64,000 bases of DNA from Streptomyces olivaceoviridis (GCF_014650115.1 NZ_BMUI01000001.1:1-64000), one strand, 5' to 3'; counted from the first letter of the stretch, positions 33,841 through 42,791 are shown. Numbers and translations are program-made. The notes: generated by a model not told the origin, from the letters alone.

Positions 33841-34697
33841 TGTCTGGCCAGTCGCTGCTCGTACCAGGGGAGCTGTCCCCCACCCGTTCGGTTCCCGGAA
33901 ACATCCGCCGCCCCGAGTACGTCGGCAAGCCCGCGCCGGCGCCGTACACCGGGCCGGAGGTGCAGACCCCCGAGACCATCGAGGCGATGCGGACCGCCGG
34001 CCGTATCGCCGCGCAGGCGATGGCCGAGGCCGCGAAGCACATCGCGCCGGGGGTCACCACGGACCTGCTGGACAAGGTCGCCCACGCGTACATGTGCGAC
34101 CACGGCGCCTACCCGTCCACGCTCGGCTACCGGGGGTTCCCGAAGTCGCTGTGCACCTCGGTCAACGAGGTCATCTGCCACGGCATCCCCGACTCGACGG
34201 TCCTCAGGGACGGCGACATCGTCAACCTGGACGTGACGGCGTACATCGGCGGGGTGCACGGCGACAACAACGCCACCTACCTGGTCGGTGACGTGGACGA
34301 GGAGTCGCGGCTGCTGGTGGAGCGCACCCGCGAGGCGCTGAACCGGGCGATCAAGGCCGTCAGGCCCGGCCGGCAGATCAATGTCATCGGCCGGGTCATC
34401 GAGTCGTACGCCAAGCGGTTCGGCTACGGCGTGGTGCGGGACTTCACCGGGCACGGCATCAACACGTCGTTCCACTCCGGGCTGATCATCCCGCACTACG
34501 ACAGCCCGCACGCGACGACCGTGATGCAGCCGGGGATGACGTTCACGATCGAGCCGATGCTCACGCTGGGCACGCACGAGTACGACATGTGGGACGACGG
34601 CTGGACGGTCGTGACGAAGGACCGCAAGCGGACCGCGCAGTTCGAGCACACGCTGGTGGTGACGGAGACCGGCGCGGACATCCTGACCCTCCCCTGA
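33840..34697 (+). CDS. map: Methionine aminopeptidase, type Ic
   Basis: This is a 285-aa cytosolic metalloprotease removing N-terminal Met. A 40-residue extension with [15 protein letters not shown] precedes the catalytic domain, as in actinobacterial type Ic enzymes. Metal ligands appear in [18 protein letters not shown] (two Asp), GHGIN (His), FTIEPM (Glu) and [10 protein letters not shown] (Glu). [21 protein letters not shown] is the substrate loop. The transcript is probably leaderless. It is distinct from the ribosomal-operon map copy many Streptomyces also have. Confidence 0.96.
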   Translation: MSGQSLLVPGELSPTRSVPGNIRRPEYVGKPAPAPYTGPEVQTPETIEAMRTAGRIAAQAMAEAAKHIAPGVTTDLLDKVAHAYMCDHGAYPSTLGYRGFPKSLCTSVNEVICHGIPDSTVLRDGDIVNLDVTAYIGGVHGDNNATYLVGDVDEESRLLVERTREALNRAIKAVRPGRQINVIGRVIESYAKRFGYGVVRDFTGHGINTSFHSGLIIPHYDSPHATTVMQPGMTFTIEPMLTLGTHEYDMWDDGWTVVTKDRKRTAQFEHTLVVTETGADILTLP

Positions 34698-34709
34698 GCG
34701 CGGTGCGAC

Positions 34710-34741
34710 CGGGTCCCCCGCCGCGCGCGGGAGGGGACCCG
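34710..34741. terminator. Bidirectional stem-loop after map
   Basis: CGGGTCCCC and GGGGACCCG pair over 9 bp, between map and the converging 65-aa gene. Confidence 0.75.
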
Positions 34742-34748
34742 GGCCGGA

Positions 34749-34946
34749 TCAGCGCAGGTAGTCGCTGCAGTGGGCGCCCGACCACGTCAGGTGGTTCTCC
34801 AGCGAGGTGAGGGTGCCGGCGTACGGGCTGCACACGGCCTCGTCGTCGGTCTTGGGGTCGTAGTGGGCGGCACTGGCCGTCGTGGCGCCGGACGCGGCGA
34901 GGGCGGCGGCGAGGGCCGTCGCGGCCAGGACTGATCTGATGCGCAT
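34749..34946 (-). CDS. Small secreted protein
   Basis: The 65-aa product has a classical signal peptide (MRIRSVLAATALAAALAASG, ending ASAAH). The mature part is only about 38 residues, with two cysteines (EAVCSPYAGTL ... GAHCSDYLR) that could form a disulfide. ATG 34946 follows AGAGGAG. No family was recognised. Size and Cys pair recall small secreted Streptomyces proteins, but nothing points to a role. Confidence 0.7.
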   Translation of the reverse strand: MRIRSVLAATALAAALAASGATTASAAHYDPKTDDEAVCSPYAGTLTSLENHLTWSGAHCSDYLR

Positions 34947-35072
34947 GGTGCTCCTCTCAAGGAGGCGGAGTGGTCACGCCCAGAGGTCCCCGTTCGCCCC
35001 TGTCGGCCTTCGCGCGCACACACGGATCCACCCGAACGGGGGCTCGAACGATCCCCCGGACGCGCGTACGCG

Positions 35073-35717
35073 TCAGCGCTCCAGGTGGACGCGTCCGCCG
35101 ACCTCGATCCACCCGTGCGGCTGGGGGGCGGTCAGGAGCTGCGAGCCCTTGCCCTGGGTGATGTTCAGCGCCCGGCCCAGCAGGTCGGTGAGGAGCAGCG
35201 CCGCCGCCCCCGTCGCCTCGTCCTCCTCGATCCCGTCGTCGCGGCCGGGGAAGGCGCGGGCCCGGACCCGCCCGGCCGCCTCGTCCTCCCACGCCCAGGC
35301 GTACACCCACTCCCCCGGCGGCGGCACGTCGAGGGCGTCCACCTCGGCGGCGCTCGCGTACCGGCGCAGGGTGCGCGGGGGCGCCCACTCCGCGCGGGCC
35401 TCGATCCAGGTGAACTCGCCGTCCAGGCGGGTCCCGACGACCCCGGCGGGGGTGACCAGTTCGGGCACGTCGAGCAGCCAGGCCGTGCCCACGCACGGGT
35501 GGCCGGCGAAGGGCAGGCGCAGGGTGGGGGTGTAGATGTCGATCACTCCGCGCTCGGGGTCGTCCACGAACACGGTCTCGCTGAAGCCGAGTTTGGCCGC
35601 CAGCGCCTGCCGGTCGCTCCGCTCGGGCAGCACCGAGCCGTCGCGGACGACGCCCAGTTCGTTGCCGTAGCCGCCGTTCGGCCCGCAGAAGACGCGGAGT
35701 ACGTCGTAGTCAGTCAC
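35073..35717 (-). CDS. PhzF family isomerase-like protein
   Basis: This 214-aa protein resembles the PhzF/DAP-epimerase fold: GGYGNELGVV (active-site region), GFSETVFV, TPTLRLPFAGHPCVGTAWLL and EDEATGAAALLLTDLLG. At 214 aa it is shorter than the usual 260-300, mainly between the two halves. Members isomerise or modify small metabolites; the substrate is unknown here. The GTG 35717 start lacks a good ribosome site and may be leaderless. It is divergent from the efe operon. Confidence 0.85.
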   Translation of the reverse strand: MTDYDVLRVFCGPNGGYGNELGVVRDGSVLPERSDRQALAAKLGFSETVFVDDPERGVIDIYTPTLRLPFAGHPCVGTAWLLDVPELVTPAGVVGTRLDGEFTWIEARAEWAPPRTLRRYASAAEVDALDVPPPGEWVYAWAWEDEAAGRVRARAFPGRDDGIEEDEATGAAALLLTDLLGRALNITQGKGSQLLTAPQPHGWIEVGGRVHLER

Positions 35718-35839
35718 CGGGGAATTGAAACATCGCGGCGGCGGCGACCGCCTCCCCGGCGGAGACACCACCGGGCAGCGGCCGATGCCCCCACGCTGCC
35801 ACCGCGTGAGAGCTGAATCACGGGAGGGAGGGGTATGGG

Positions 35840-35878
35840 TGAGGATAGCCTCATGTAAGTTAGGGCAGCCTCACCAGA
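35840..35878 (+). promoter_or_regulatory. Two adjacent iron boxes (DmdR1/IdeR type) before efeO
   Basis: TGAGGATAGCCTCATGTAA (35840-35858) and TTAGGGCAGCCTCACCAGA (35860-35878) each match about 14 of 19 positions of the DmdR/IdeR consensus TTAGGTTAGGCTCACCTAA. The starts are 20 bp apart, two helical turns, as for two repressor dimers on opposite faces. They end 21 bases before the efeO ATG. The PhzF-efeO gap holds nothing else notable. Confidence 0.75.
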
Positions 35879-35899
35879 CCAGATCCGCTTGGAGCCTGC

Positions 35900-37036
35900 A
35901 TGCGCGCCGTCCGACTGACCGTCACCGCCGCCGCCACCGCGGCGGCTCTGACCGCCCTCTCGGCCTGCACCGCGAAAAGCGATGCCAAGGACGGTGACGC
36001 CATACAGGTCACGGCCGCCGACTCCACGTGCGAGACCTCCAGCACGTCGGTGCCGGCCGGCCAGGTCACGCTGAAGATCGAGAACACGGGCTCGAAGGCG
36101 ACCGAGGTCGAGATCCTGTTCCCGGACGACCGGATCGTCTCCGAGAAGGAGAACATCGGTCCGGGCACCAAGTACACGCTCACCGCCGAGGTGAAGGCCG
36201 GCTCGTACGAGATCGCCTGCCGGCCCGGCATGAAGGGCCACGGCGTCCGGCAGAAGCTGACCGTGACCGGCGGCGGCAGCACCGCCAAGCGGAACCCGAA
36301 GCTGGACCAGGCGGTCGCCGAGTACCGCCAGTACGCCCAGGACCAGGCCGACGAGACGCTGCCGAAGGCCGAGACCTTCGTGAAGGCGGTCAAGGACGGC
36401 GACCTGGAGGCCGCGAAGAAGTCCTACGGCCTCTCCCGTCTCGGCTGGGAGCGCACCGAGCCGGTCGCCGAGTCCTTCGGCGACATCGACCCGAAGGTCG
36501 ACGTCCGCGAGGACGGCCTGGAGGCCGGCCAGAAGTGGACCGGCTGGCACCGGCTGGAGAAGGCCCTCTGGCACGACAAGAAGATCGGCGCCGAGGAGAA
36601 GGCCCTCGCCGACCAGCTGCTGACGGACCTCAAGGACTGGCAGGCCCGGGTCGGCAAGGCCGAGATCACCCCGACCTCCATGGCCAACGGCGCCAAGGAG
36701 CTGCTGGACGAGGTCGCCACCGGCAAGGTCACCGGCGAGGAGGACCGCTACGCCCACACCGACCTGGTCGACTTCAAGGGCAACGTCGAGGGCGCCCAGA
36801 AGGCGTACGAGCTGCTGAAGCCGGTCGCCGCGAAGAACGACCCGGCGCTCACCAAGGAACTCGACAAGCAGTTCGCGGCGCTGGACGCGCTGCTCGACAA
36901 GTACCGGACGGACAAGACGTCGTACGACTTCGTCTCCTACGACAAGGTCACCAAGGACCAGCGCAAGGAGCTGTCGGACGCGGTGAACGCGCTCGCCGAG
37001 CCGCTGTCCAAGCTCGCCGCCGCGGTCGTGAAGTAA
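35900..37036 (+). CDS. efeO: Iron uptake lipoprotein EfeO
   Basis: This is a 378-aa periplasmic-side protein. The lipobox is ALSACT at about 19-24, so it is lipid-anchored. A cupredoxin domain (about 35-125) has STCETSSTSVPAGQVTLKIENTGS and YEIACRPGMKGHGV. A peptidase-M75-like helical domain follows, with SRLGWERTEPVAESF and GWHRLEKALW (the HxxE metal motif). It delivers iron to EfeU. First gene of efeO-efeB-efeU, behind tandem iron boxes, so made when iron is scarce. Confidence 0.95.
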   Translation: MRAVRLTVTAAATAAALTALSACTAKSDAKDGDAIQVTAADSTCETSSTSVPAGQVTLKIENTGSKATEVEILFPDDRIVSEKENIGPGTKYTLTAEVKAGSYEIACRPGMKGHGVRQKLTVTGGGSTAKRNPKLDQAVAEYRQYAQDQADETLPKAETFVKAVKDGDLEAAKKSYGLSRLGWERTEPVAESFGDIDPKVDVREDGLEAGQKWTGWHRLEKALWHDKKIGAEEKALADQLLTDLKDWQARVGKAEITPTSMANGAKELLDEVATGKVTGEEDRYAHTDLVDFKGNVEGAQKAYELLKPVAAKNDPALTKELDKQFAALDALLDKYRTDKTSYDFVSYDKVTKDQRKELSDAVNALAEPLSKLAAAVVK

Positions 37037-37053
37037 GCGAGGGGGCAGAGGCG

Positions 37054-38310
37054 ATGACCGAGACCCAGGAGACCCAGGCCAATCCGTCGCGCCGCGCGCT
37101 GATCGGCTGGGGCGGTGCCGGGCTCGCGCTCGGGGCCGCCGTGGCCGGCGGGGCGGTGGCCATGGCCAGGACGGGCGACGACATGGACCCGGCCGCCGCC
37201 GAGACCGGCGGCTCGGTGGAGTTCCACGGCGCCCACCAGGCCGGCATCGCCACCCCGGTGCAGGACCGGCTGCACTTCGCCGCGTTCGACGTGAAGACCG
37301 ACGACCGCGAAGCGTTCGTCCAGATGCTCAAGGACTGGACGGCGGCGGCCCGCCGGATGACCGCGGGGAGGACCGTCGGCGAGGGCGCCTACGGAGGGCT
37401 CGCCGAGGCCCCGCCGGACGACACCGGTGAGGCGCTCGGGCTCAAGCCGTCCCGGCTGACGCTCACCATCGGATTCGGTCCCTCGCTCTTCGACAAGTTC
37501 GGTCTGACGGACCGGCGGCCCGAGGCCCTGGTCGACCTGCCCAAGTTCCCCGGCGACAACCTGGACAGGTCCCGCACCGGCGGCGACCTGTGCGTGCAGG
37601 CCTGCTCCGACGACCCGCAGGTCGCCGTGCACGCCATCCGCAACCTCGCCCGGATCGGCTTCGGCAAGGTCGCCATCCGCTGGTCCCAGCTCGGCTTCGG
37701 CAAGACCTCCTCGACCACCCCGGACGCGCAGACCCCGCGCAACCTGATGGGCTTCAAGGACGGCACCCGCAACATCGCGGGCACCGAGACCGACCGGCTC
37801 AAGAAGTTCGTGTGGGTCGGCGAGGCGGACGGGCCGGACTGGATGGCCGGCGGCTCGTACCTGGTCGCCCGGCGCATCCGCATGAACATCGAGACCTGGG
37901 ACCGCGCCTCGCTCCAGGAGCAGGAGGACGTGTTCGGCCGGGACAAGCGCGAGGGCGCCCCGGTCGGCAAGGCCAAGGAGCACGACGAGCCGTTCCTGAA
38001 GGCGATGAAGCCCGACGCGCACGTACGGCTCGCGCACCCCGACTCCAACAACGGGATCACCATCCTGCGCCGGGGCTACTCCTTCACCGACGGCACCGAC
38101 GGCCTCGGACGCCTGGACGCGGGCCTGTTCTTCCTCGCCTACCAGCGGGACGTGCGCAAGGGGTTCATCCCGCTCCAGCGCAGCCTCGCCGCGCACGACG
38201 CGCTCAACGAGTACATCCAGCACGTGGGTTCGGCGGTCTTCGCGGTCCCGCCCGGTGTCCGGGACTCCGGTGACTGGTGGGGCCGCACGCTGTTCTCGAA
38301 GGGGGCATAG
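37054..38310 (+). CDS. efeB: Deferrochelatase/DyP-type haem peroxidase EfeB
   Basis: The 418-aa enzyme is exported by Tat (SRRALIGWGG at about 12-21). DyP motifs are GFKDG at 233-237 (the distal Asp) and the proximal His at about 328 in VRLAHPDSNNG. It oxidises ferrous iron or releases iron from haem for the EfeU channel. ATG 37054 follows GGGGGCAGAGG. There is a 17-base gap from efeO and three bases to efeU. In E. coli the order is efeUOB; here it is O-B-U. Confidence 0.95.
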   Translation: MTETQETQANPSRRALIGWGGAGLALGAAVAGGAVAMARTGDDMDPAAAETGGSVEFHGAHQAGIATPVQDRLHFAAFDVKTDDREAFVQMLKDWTAAARRMTAGRTVGEGAYGGLAEAPPDDTGEALGLKPSRLTLTIGFGPSLFDKFGLTDRRPEALVDLPKFPGDNLDRSRTGGDLCVQACSDDPQVAVHAIRNLARIGFGKVAIRWSQLGFGKTSSTTPDAQTPRNLMGFKDGTRNIAGTETDRLKKFVWVGEADGPDWMAGGSYLVARRIRMNIETWDRASLQEQEDVFGRDKREGAPVGKAKEHDEPFLKAMKPDAHVRLAHPDSNNGITILRRGYSFTDGTDGLGRLDAGLFFLAYQRDVRKGFIPLQRSLAAHDALNEYIQHVGSAVFAVPPGVRDSGDWWGRTLFSKGA

Positions 38311-38313
38311 CCC

Positions 38314-39186
38314 GTGTTCTCCAACTACCTGATCGGCCTGCGCGAGGGACTGGAGGCGTCGCTCGTCGTCTGCATCCTGATCGCCTACCTGGTCAAGACC
38401 GGCCGCAAGGACGCCCTGCGGCCGATCTGGATCGGCATCGGCATCGCGATCGCCATCGCCATGGGCTTCGGCTGCGCCCTGGAGTTCGGCTCCCAGGAGC
38501 TGACGTTCCAGGCGCAGGAGGCGCTCGGCGGCTCCCTGTCGGTCGTCGCCGTGGGCCTGGTGACCTGGATGGTGTTCTGGATGCGGCGCACCGCCCGGCA
38601 CCTGAAGTCGGAACTGCACGGCAAGCTGGACGCCGCCCTCGCCCTGGGCACGGGCGCGCTGGTCGCCACCGCGTTCCTCGCGGTCGGCCGGGAGGGCCTG
38701 GAGACCGCGCTGTTCGTGTGGGCGTCGGTGCACGCGGCGAGCGACGGCACCCCGCGCCCGCTGATCGGCGTCGCCCTCGGCCTCGCCACGGCGGTGTTGC
38801 TGGGCTGGCTGTTCTACCGGGGCGCCCTGAAGATCAACCTGGCCAAGTTCTTCACCTGGACCGGCGGGATGCTGGTCGTGGTGGCGGCGGGCGTGCTGGC
38901 GTACGGCTTCCACGACCTCCAGGAGGCCGACTGGATCCCGGGCCTGAACGACCTGGCCTTCGACATCTCCGGCGTCATCCCGCCGGACAGCTGGTACGGC
39001 ACCCTGCTGAAGGGCGTGTTCAACTTCCAGCCGGACCCGACGGTCCTTCAGATCACGGTGTGGGCGCTGTACCTGGTCCCGGTGCTCGGGCTGTTCCTCT
39101 CCCCGGTAGGGTTCGCCTCCGGGAAGGGGAAGGTGAAGGAGCCCGATGACCAGGGAACGCAGCCGTCAGCGGCTTCGCAGGCGTGA
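38314..39186 (+). CDS. efeU: Iron permease EfeU (FTR1 family)
   Basis: This is a 290-aa protein with about seven helices. Two REGLE motifs, in GLREGLEASLVV near residue 10 and VGREGLETALFVW near 126, are the FTR1 iron-binding sites. The GTG start at 38314 lies three bases after the efeB stop. Its last 41 bases overlap the next gene's start in another frame. It imports iron oxidised or presented by EfeB and EfeO. Confidence 0.95.
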   Translation: MFSNYLIGLREGLEASLVVCILIAYLVKTGRKDALRPIWIGIGIAIAIAMGFGCALEFGSQELTFQAQEALGGSLSVVAVGLVTWMVFWMRRTARHLKSELHGKLDAALALGTGALVATAFLAVGREGLETALFVWASVHAASDGTPRPLIGVALGLATAVLLGWLFYRGALKINLAKFFTWTGGMLVVVAAGVLAYGFHDLQEADWIPGLNDLAFDISGVIPPDSWYGTLLKGVFNFQPDPTVLQITVWALYLVPVLGLFLSPVGFASGKGKVKEPDDQGTQPSAASQA

Positions 39187-40138
39187 CCGGAACGCACTCA
39201 TAGCGGCCTCGCTGACCGCTTTGTCGCTGACCGCGAGCGGATGCGTGGTGGTGCACGGGGAGCGGGTGGTGCTTCCCGCGGCCACCCGCGCCGAGGCCGC
39301 GAAGGCGGTCACCGCGTTCACGGACGCGTACAACAGGGCCGACAAGGCCTACGACAGCTCCCTGGACGCGCCCTACGTCACCGGCGCGCTCTCCGACATC
39401 GACTCCGCCCGGCTGCGGGCCGGGCACGTCAACAGCCCGTCGGGGAACGCGAACCACACCCCGCTGACGCTGACGGACGTGAAGATCACGATCCCGGAGA
39501 AGGCCGGCTGGCCCCGCTGGTTCGTCGCCGACGCCCGGGGCAACAAGGGCGGGAACTACCGCTGGGTGCTGGTCTTCACCCGGGGCGACCTCGGCGAGCG
39601 CTGGCAGGTGGGCTATCTGACGCTCATGGCCCCCGGCACCGTGCCCGCGTTCAAGACGGACCAGGACGGCTGGGCCGAGGCCATACCGGCCGGTGCCGGC
39701 GGGCTGGCCGTCCGCCCGGACGCGTTGAGCAAGACGTACGCGGACTACCTGGAGAACGGCGGGAAGACCTTCGCGGACGGGCGCGACACCAGCGGGCTGC
39801 GCGCGGACCGCGCGAAGGAGGCCAAGAAGCCCGGCCTGGTCCGGCAGTTCATCGACGAACCGCTCACCCACGGCGACTACGCGCCGCTCGCGCTGCGCAC
39901 GGCGGACGGCGGGGCGCTGGTGTTCTTCGCCACGCACCACTACGAGAAGCAGACCGCCTCCACGGGCGCCACCGTGCCGGTCCCGAACAAGGACGTGCAG
40001 GCCCTGATCAAGGGCGACGTGAAGCAGTCCCTGACGCTGGAGTCGATCGCCAACCAGGCCGTGCTCGACCCGGCCGGCAGTGGCCCGGTGCGGGTGCTGG
40101 GACGGGTGCAGGGGCTGACGTCCGCGCAGGGCGAGTAG
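39146..40138 (+). CDS. Lipoprotein of the efe operon, function unknown
   Basis: This is a 330-aa protein. The basic N-terminus is followed by LTALSLTASGCVVV, a good lipobox (Cys at about 33), so it is exported and lipid-anchored. The mature protein has no domain I recognise with certainty; it resembles uncharacterised actinobacterial lipoproteins with AVTAFTDAYNRADKAYD and RWVLVFTRGDLGERWQVGYLTL. The ATG at 39146 lies inside efeU (41-base overlap), implying coupled translation and an accessory role in iron uptake. Confidence 0.75.
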   Translation: MTRERSRQRLRRRDRNALIAASLTALSLTASGCVVVHGERVVLPAATRAEAAKAVTAFTDAYNRADKAYDSSLDAPYVTGALSDIDSARLRAGHVNSPSGNANHTPLTLTDVKITIPEKAGWPRWFVADARGNKGGNYRWVLVFTRGDLGERWQVGYLTLMAPGTVPAFKTDQDGWAEAIPAGAGGLAVRPDALSKTYADYLENGGKTFADGRDTSGLRADRAKEAKKPGLVRQFIDEPLTHGDYAPLALRTADGGALVFFATHHYEKQTASTGATVPVPNKDVQALIKGDVKQSLTLESIANQAVLDPAGSGPVRVLGRVQGLTSAQGE

Positions 40139-40168
40139 GACGAGCGGGACCGGGGGCCCGCCGGCCCG

Positions 40169-40909
40169 TCAGTGGTGCAGGGGCCAGGCCGTGCCGTGGT
40201 GGCCGGGCTCGGAGCCCACGTGCCGGGCACAGGCGTCGGTGAGCGCCTCCAGCAGGCTCAGCGGGTCCGGCAGCGGATGCTCCGGGCCGCGCACCCAGCG
40301 CACCCGCTGGTCGGCGTCGCCGGGCAGCCGGGCGGGCGGTACCAGGACGTAGGAGCCCCGGCAGTGCCAGCGCAGCCCGGGGTGCTCGTCCATCGTCTCG
40401 GGGTGGCAGTCCAGCTCGCAGGGCCACCACTCGTCCTCGTCCTCGGGGGTGCCGCGGGTGAGGGTGAAGAACAGCAGGCGGCCGTCGTCGCTCTCGGCGA
40501 CCGGGCCGACCTCGACGCCGGAGCCGAGCAGCCGGTCCAGCGCCTCCCGGCCGGCCTCCAGGGGCACGTCCAGCACGTCGTGCACCATGCCGGTGGCGGT
40601 GATGAAGTTCGCCGTCGGCTGGTGCCGGGCCCAGCGCTCGATCTGGGCGCGGTCCGTGGTGGACTGCGTCTGCCAGGCGAACGACACCGGGTGCCGGGCG
40701 GGGGTGGGACAGCCCACGCGGTCGCAGGAGCAGCGGTAGCCGTCGGCGGGGTGCGCGGCCGGGGCGAGGGGCAGGCCCGCGGCGGCGGCTGCGAGCAGCA
40801 GGGTCTCACGGCCGCTGTCGTCGTCGGCGGCCTCCTTCGGGCGGCGTCCGAGCAGCCACTGGGAGAGTTTGCCCTGCCGGCCACCCCGGCCGCCGAACGT
40901 CGCGCTCAT
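40169..40909 (-). CDS. Bifunctional primase/polymerase (prim-pol)-domain protein, probably degenerate
   Basis: This 246-aa protein matches the small Streptomyces prim-pol-like proteins: LAAAAAGLPLAPAAHPADGYRCSCDRVGCPTPARHPVSFAWQ, then IERWARHQPTANFITATG and VLDVPLEAGREALDRL. Active archaeo-eukaryotic primases need two nearby acidic residues (DxD-like) at the last motif. Here the second position is Pro, so catalysis may be lost. The Cys-His region (CSCDRVGCPTPARH) could bind zinc. Function in the cell is unknown. Confidence 0.75.
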   Translation of the reverse strand: MSATFGGRGGRQGKLSQWLLGRRPKEAADDDSGRETLLLAAAAAGLPLAPAAHPADGYRCSCDRVGCPTPARHPVSFAWQTQSTTDRAQIERWARHQPTANFITATGMVHDVLDVPLEAGREALDRLLGSGVEVGPVAESDDGRLLFFTLTRGTPEDEDEWWPCELDCHPETMDEHPGLRWHCRGSYVLVPPARLPGDADQRVRWVRGPEHPLPDPLSLLEALTDACARHVGSEPGHHGTAWPLHH

Positions 40910-41032
40910 CTATCCCCTCGGTCTGGTGGTCGCCTCGCTGGTGTGCGGACAGCATGCCTTATCGTCCCATCTTCGCGTACTTCGGGGGGTCGCCGCGGGA
41001 GAGTGGCCGACAGTCACCGGTGGGCGGGCGGT

Positions 41033-41647
41033 TCAGCGCGGGGCGATTCCGTGCAGGGCGTACTCGACGAGGGTGTCCGTGTATGCGTACGAGACCGGCC
41101 CGCTCCGTTGCAGCCAGCGCTGGGCGAGCGGGGAGACGAACAGCTCCAGCGCGATCCGGGGGTCGACGTCGGCCCGAACGGCCCCCGCGTCCTGGGCCGA
41201 GCGCAACCGGGTGACGTACAGCTGGAGCTGCGGTTCCAGCAGCTTGGCGACGACCTCGCGGCCGAGCTGCTCGTTGACCACCCCCTCCGCGGCCAGCGCC
41301 CGCGCCGGCACCTCGAAGCGCGGGTCGAACAGCTCGTCCACCGTGGCCCGCAGCACCGCCTTGAGGTCGGCGGCCAGGTCACCGGTGTCAGGGACGGCGT
41401 CCGCCTCCTGCCCCGCCGCCTGCGCCGACTGCCCGGCGAGGTCGAGGAAGGCCTCCAGCAGGACGTCCGCCTTGGACGACCACCAGCGGTAGATGGTCTG
41501 CTTGCCGACTCCGGCCCGGGCGGCGATGGCCTCGACGGTGGTCTTCGGGTACCCGACCTCCCCGACCAGGGCGAGGGCGGCGGCGTAGATGGCCCGGCGG
41601 GACCTCTCGCTGCGGCGGGTGGCGTCGGGTGCGGGCTTGCTGACCAT
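41033..41647 (-). CDS. TetR-family transcriptional regulator
   Basis: This 204-aa regulator has a typical TetR helix-turn-helix (RAIYAAALALVGEVGYPKTTVEAIAARAGVGKQTIYRWWSSKADVLLEAFL, residues about 18-68) and a helical C-terminal domain of the TetR_C_16 kind. It lies 43 bases downstream of the Rsm22-like gene on the same strand. No efflux gene adjoins it, so target and ligand are unknown. Confidence 0.87.
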   Translation of the reverse strand: MVSKPAPDATRRSERSRRAIYAAALALVGEVGYPKTTVEAIAARAGVGKQTIYRWWSSKADVLLEAFLDLAGQSAQAAGQEADAVPDTGDLAADLKAVLRATVDELFDPRFEVPARALAAEGVVNEQLGREVVAKLLEPQLQLYVTRLRSAQDAGAVRADVDPRIALELFVSPLAQRWLQRSGPVSYAYTDTLVEYALHGIAPR

Positions 41648-41690
41648 GGGGTCGAAAGTAACAAGCGGCGGGGGTGGGCTACGACACGCG

Positions 41691-42668
41691 TCAGGACGCG
41701 GGGTCGTACGGCGGCCAGGCGTCGCCCCACTCCGCGTCCCGGGCCGCCTTGTACAGGTCGCCGTGGCGCTTGGTGACCGTCGTCCGGCGCAGCCGCTCCT
41801 CGGTCTCGCACAGGTCGAGCAGCACTTGGCCCTTGCGGAGCTGCGGGCGCCGGACCACCCGGGCGGGGGCGGGCTCGGCGGGCAGCCGGGTGGCGGCGAC
41901 GTAGGAGAACTTCTCGTCCTCGTACGCCAGTGAGCCGCCCTTGACCTGGCGGTGCAGGGAGGAGCGGCCGACGCGGGCGGAGAAGTGGCACCAGTCCGTG
42001 CCGGGCGCGATGGGGCAGGCGGCGCTGTGCGGGCAGGGGGCGGCGATGCGGAAGCCGGCCCGGACCAGCCGGTCGCGGGCCTCGATGACGCGCGCGTAGC
42101 CGGCCGGGGTGCCGGCCTCGACGATCACGACGGTCCGCGCGGCGCCGGCGGCGGCGTCGACGAGGGCGGCGCGGTCGGTCTCGGCGAGTTCGTTGAGGAC
42201 GTACGACACCGTGACCAGGTCGGTGGCGTCCAGGGTGAGGTCCCCGCCGATCCGGGCGCGCTGCCAGCGGGCGTCCTTCAGCGCCGGGTTGGCGGCGGCG
42301 ATCTCCCGGCCGAGGGCGAGGGCGGGTTCGGCCCAGTCCAGCACGGTGACGCTGCGCTCGCCGGGCCAGGTGGCGGTGACGGCCCAGGTGGCGGCGCCGG
42401 TGCCGCCGCCGACGTCGACATGGCTGCCGGGGGTCCAGTCGGGGACGGTCGCCGCGAACGCCTCCAGCGCGGAGTGGACGGCCTCGAAGGTGGCGGGCAT
42501 GCGGTAGGCGGCGTACGCGGCCACGTCGGCGCGGTCGCGGAGGATCGGCGCGTGGGTCGGGGTGTCACCGCGGTAGTTGGCGATGAGCCGGTCCACGGCG
42601 GCGGTGACCTCCGTGGGGGGCAGGCCGTCGAGCAGCTCGGCCAGGGCTGTGCGGAGGGGGTCGTTCAC
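41691..42668 (-). CDS. Rsm22-like SAM-dependent methyltransferase
   Basis: The 325-aa protein has a Rossmann SAM motif (GSHVDVGGGTGAATWAV at about 80-97), VSYVLNEL, and the Cys-rich CPHSAACP ... DWCHFSARV segment characteristic of Rsm22/METTL17. In homologues these cysteines, with a later one, bind an Fe-S cluster. Homologues work on the small ribosomal subunit; the bacterial role is less clear. ATG 42668 leads directly into MNDPLRTALAELLDGLPP. Confidence 0.88.
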   Translation of the reverse strand: MNDPLRTALAELLDGLPPTEVTAAVDRLIANYRGDTPTHAPILRDRADVAAYAAYRMPATFEAVHSALEAFAATVPDWTPGSHVDVGGGTGAATWAVTATWPGERSVTVLDWAEPALALGREIAAANPALKDARWQRARIGGDLTLDATDLVTVSYVLNELAETDRAALVDAAAGAARTVVIVEAGTPAGYARVIEARDRLVRAGFRIAAPCPHSAACPIAPGTDWCHFSARVGRSSLHRQVKGGSLAYEDEKFSYVAATRLPAEPAPARVVRRPQLRKGQVLLDLCETEERLRRTTVTKRHGDLYKAARDAEWGDAWPPYDPAS

Positions 42669-42727
42669 CTGGCGATTCTATGGCGCCCGGCGCCGGTGCG
42701 AGCCCGCCGGGGGCTCCGCTGCCCGCG

Positions 42728-42775
42728 CCCACCCGCCGCCCGACTCGGTCGGCCGGGAAGGCACCCCCCACGGGA
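42728..42775 (+). repeat. Dispersed intergenic repeat, copy 2
   Basis: Matches the complement of 32183-32240: cgactcggtcggccggga, then aggcaccccccacggg. It lies in the 123-base gap between the Rsm22-like gene and the serine hydrolase gene. Confidence 0.6.
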
Positions 42776-42791
42776 CCGCCTCCCCCGGTTC

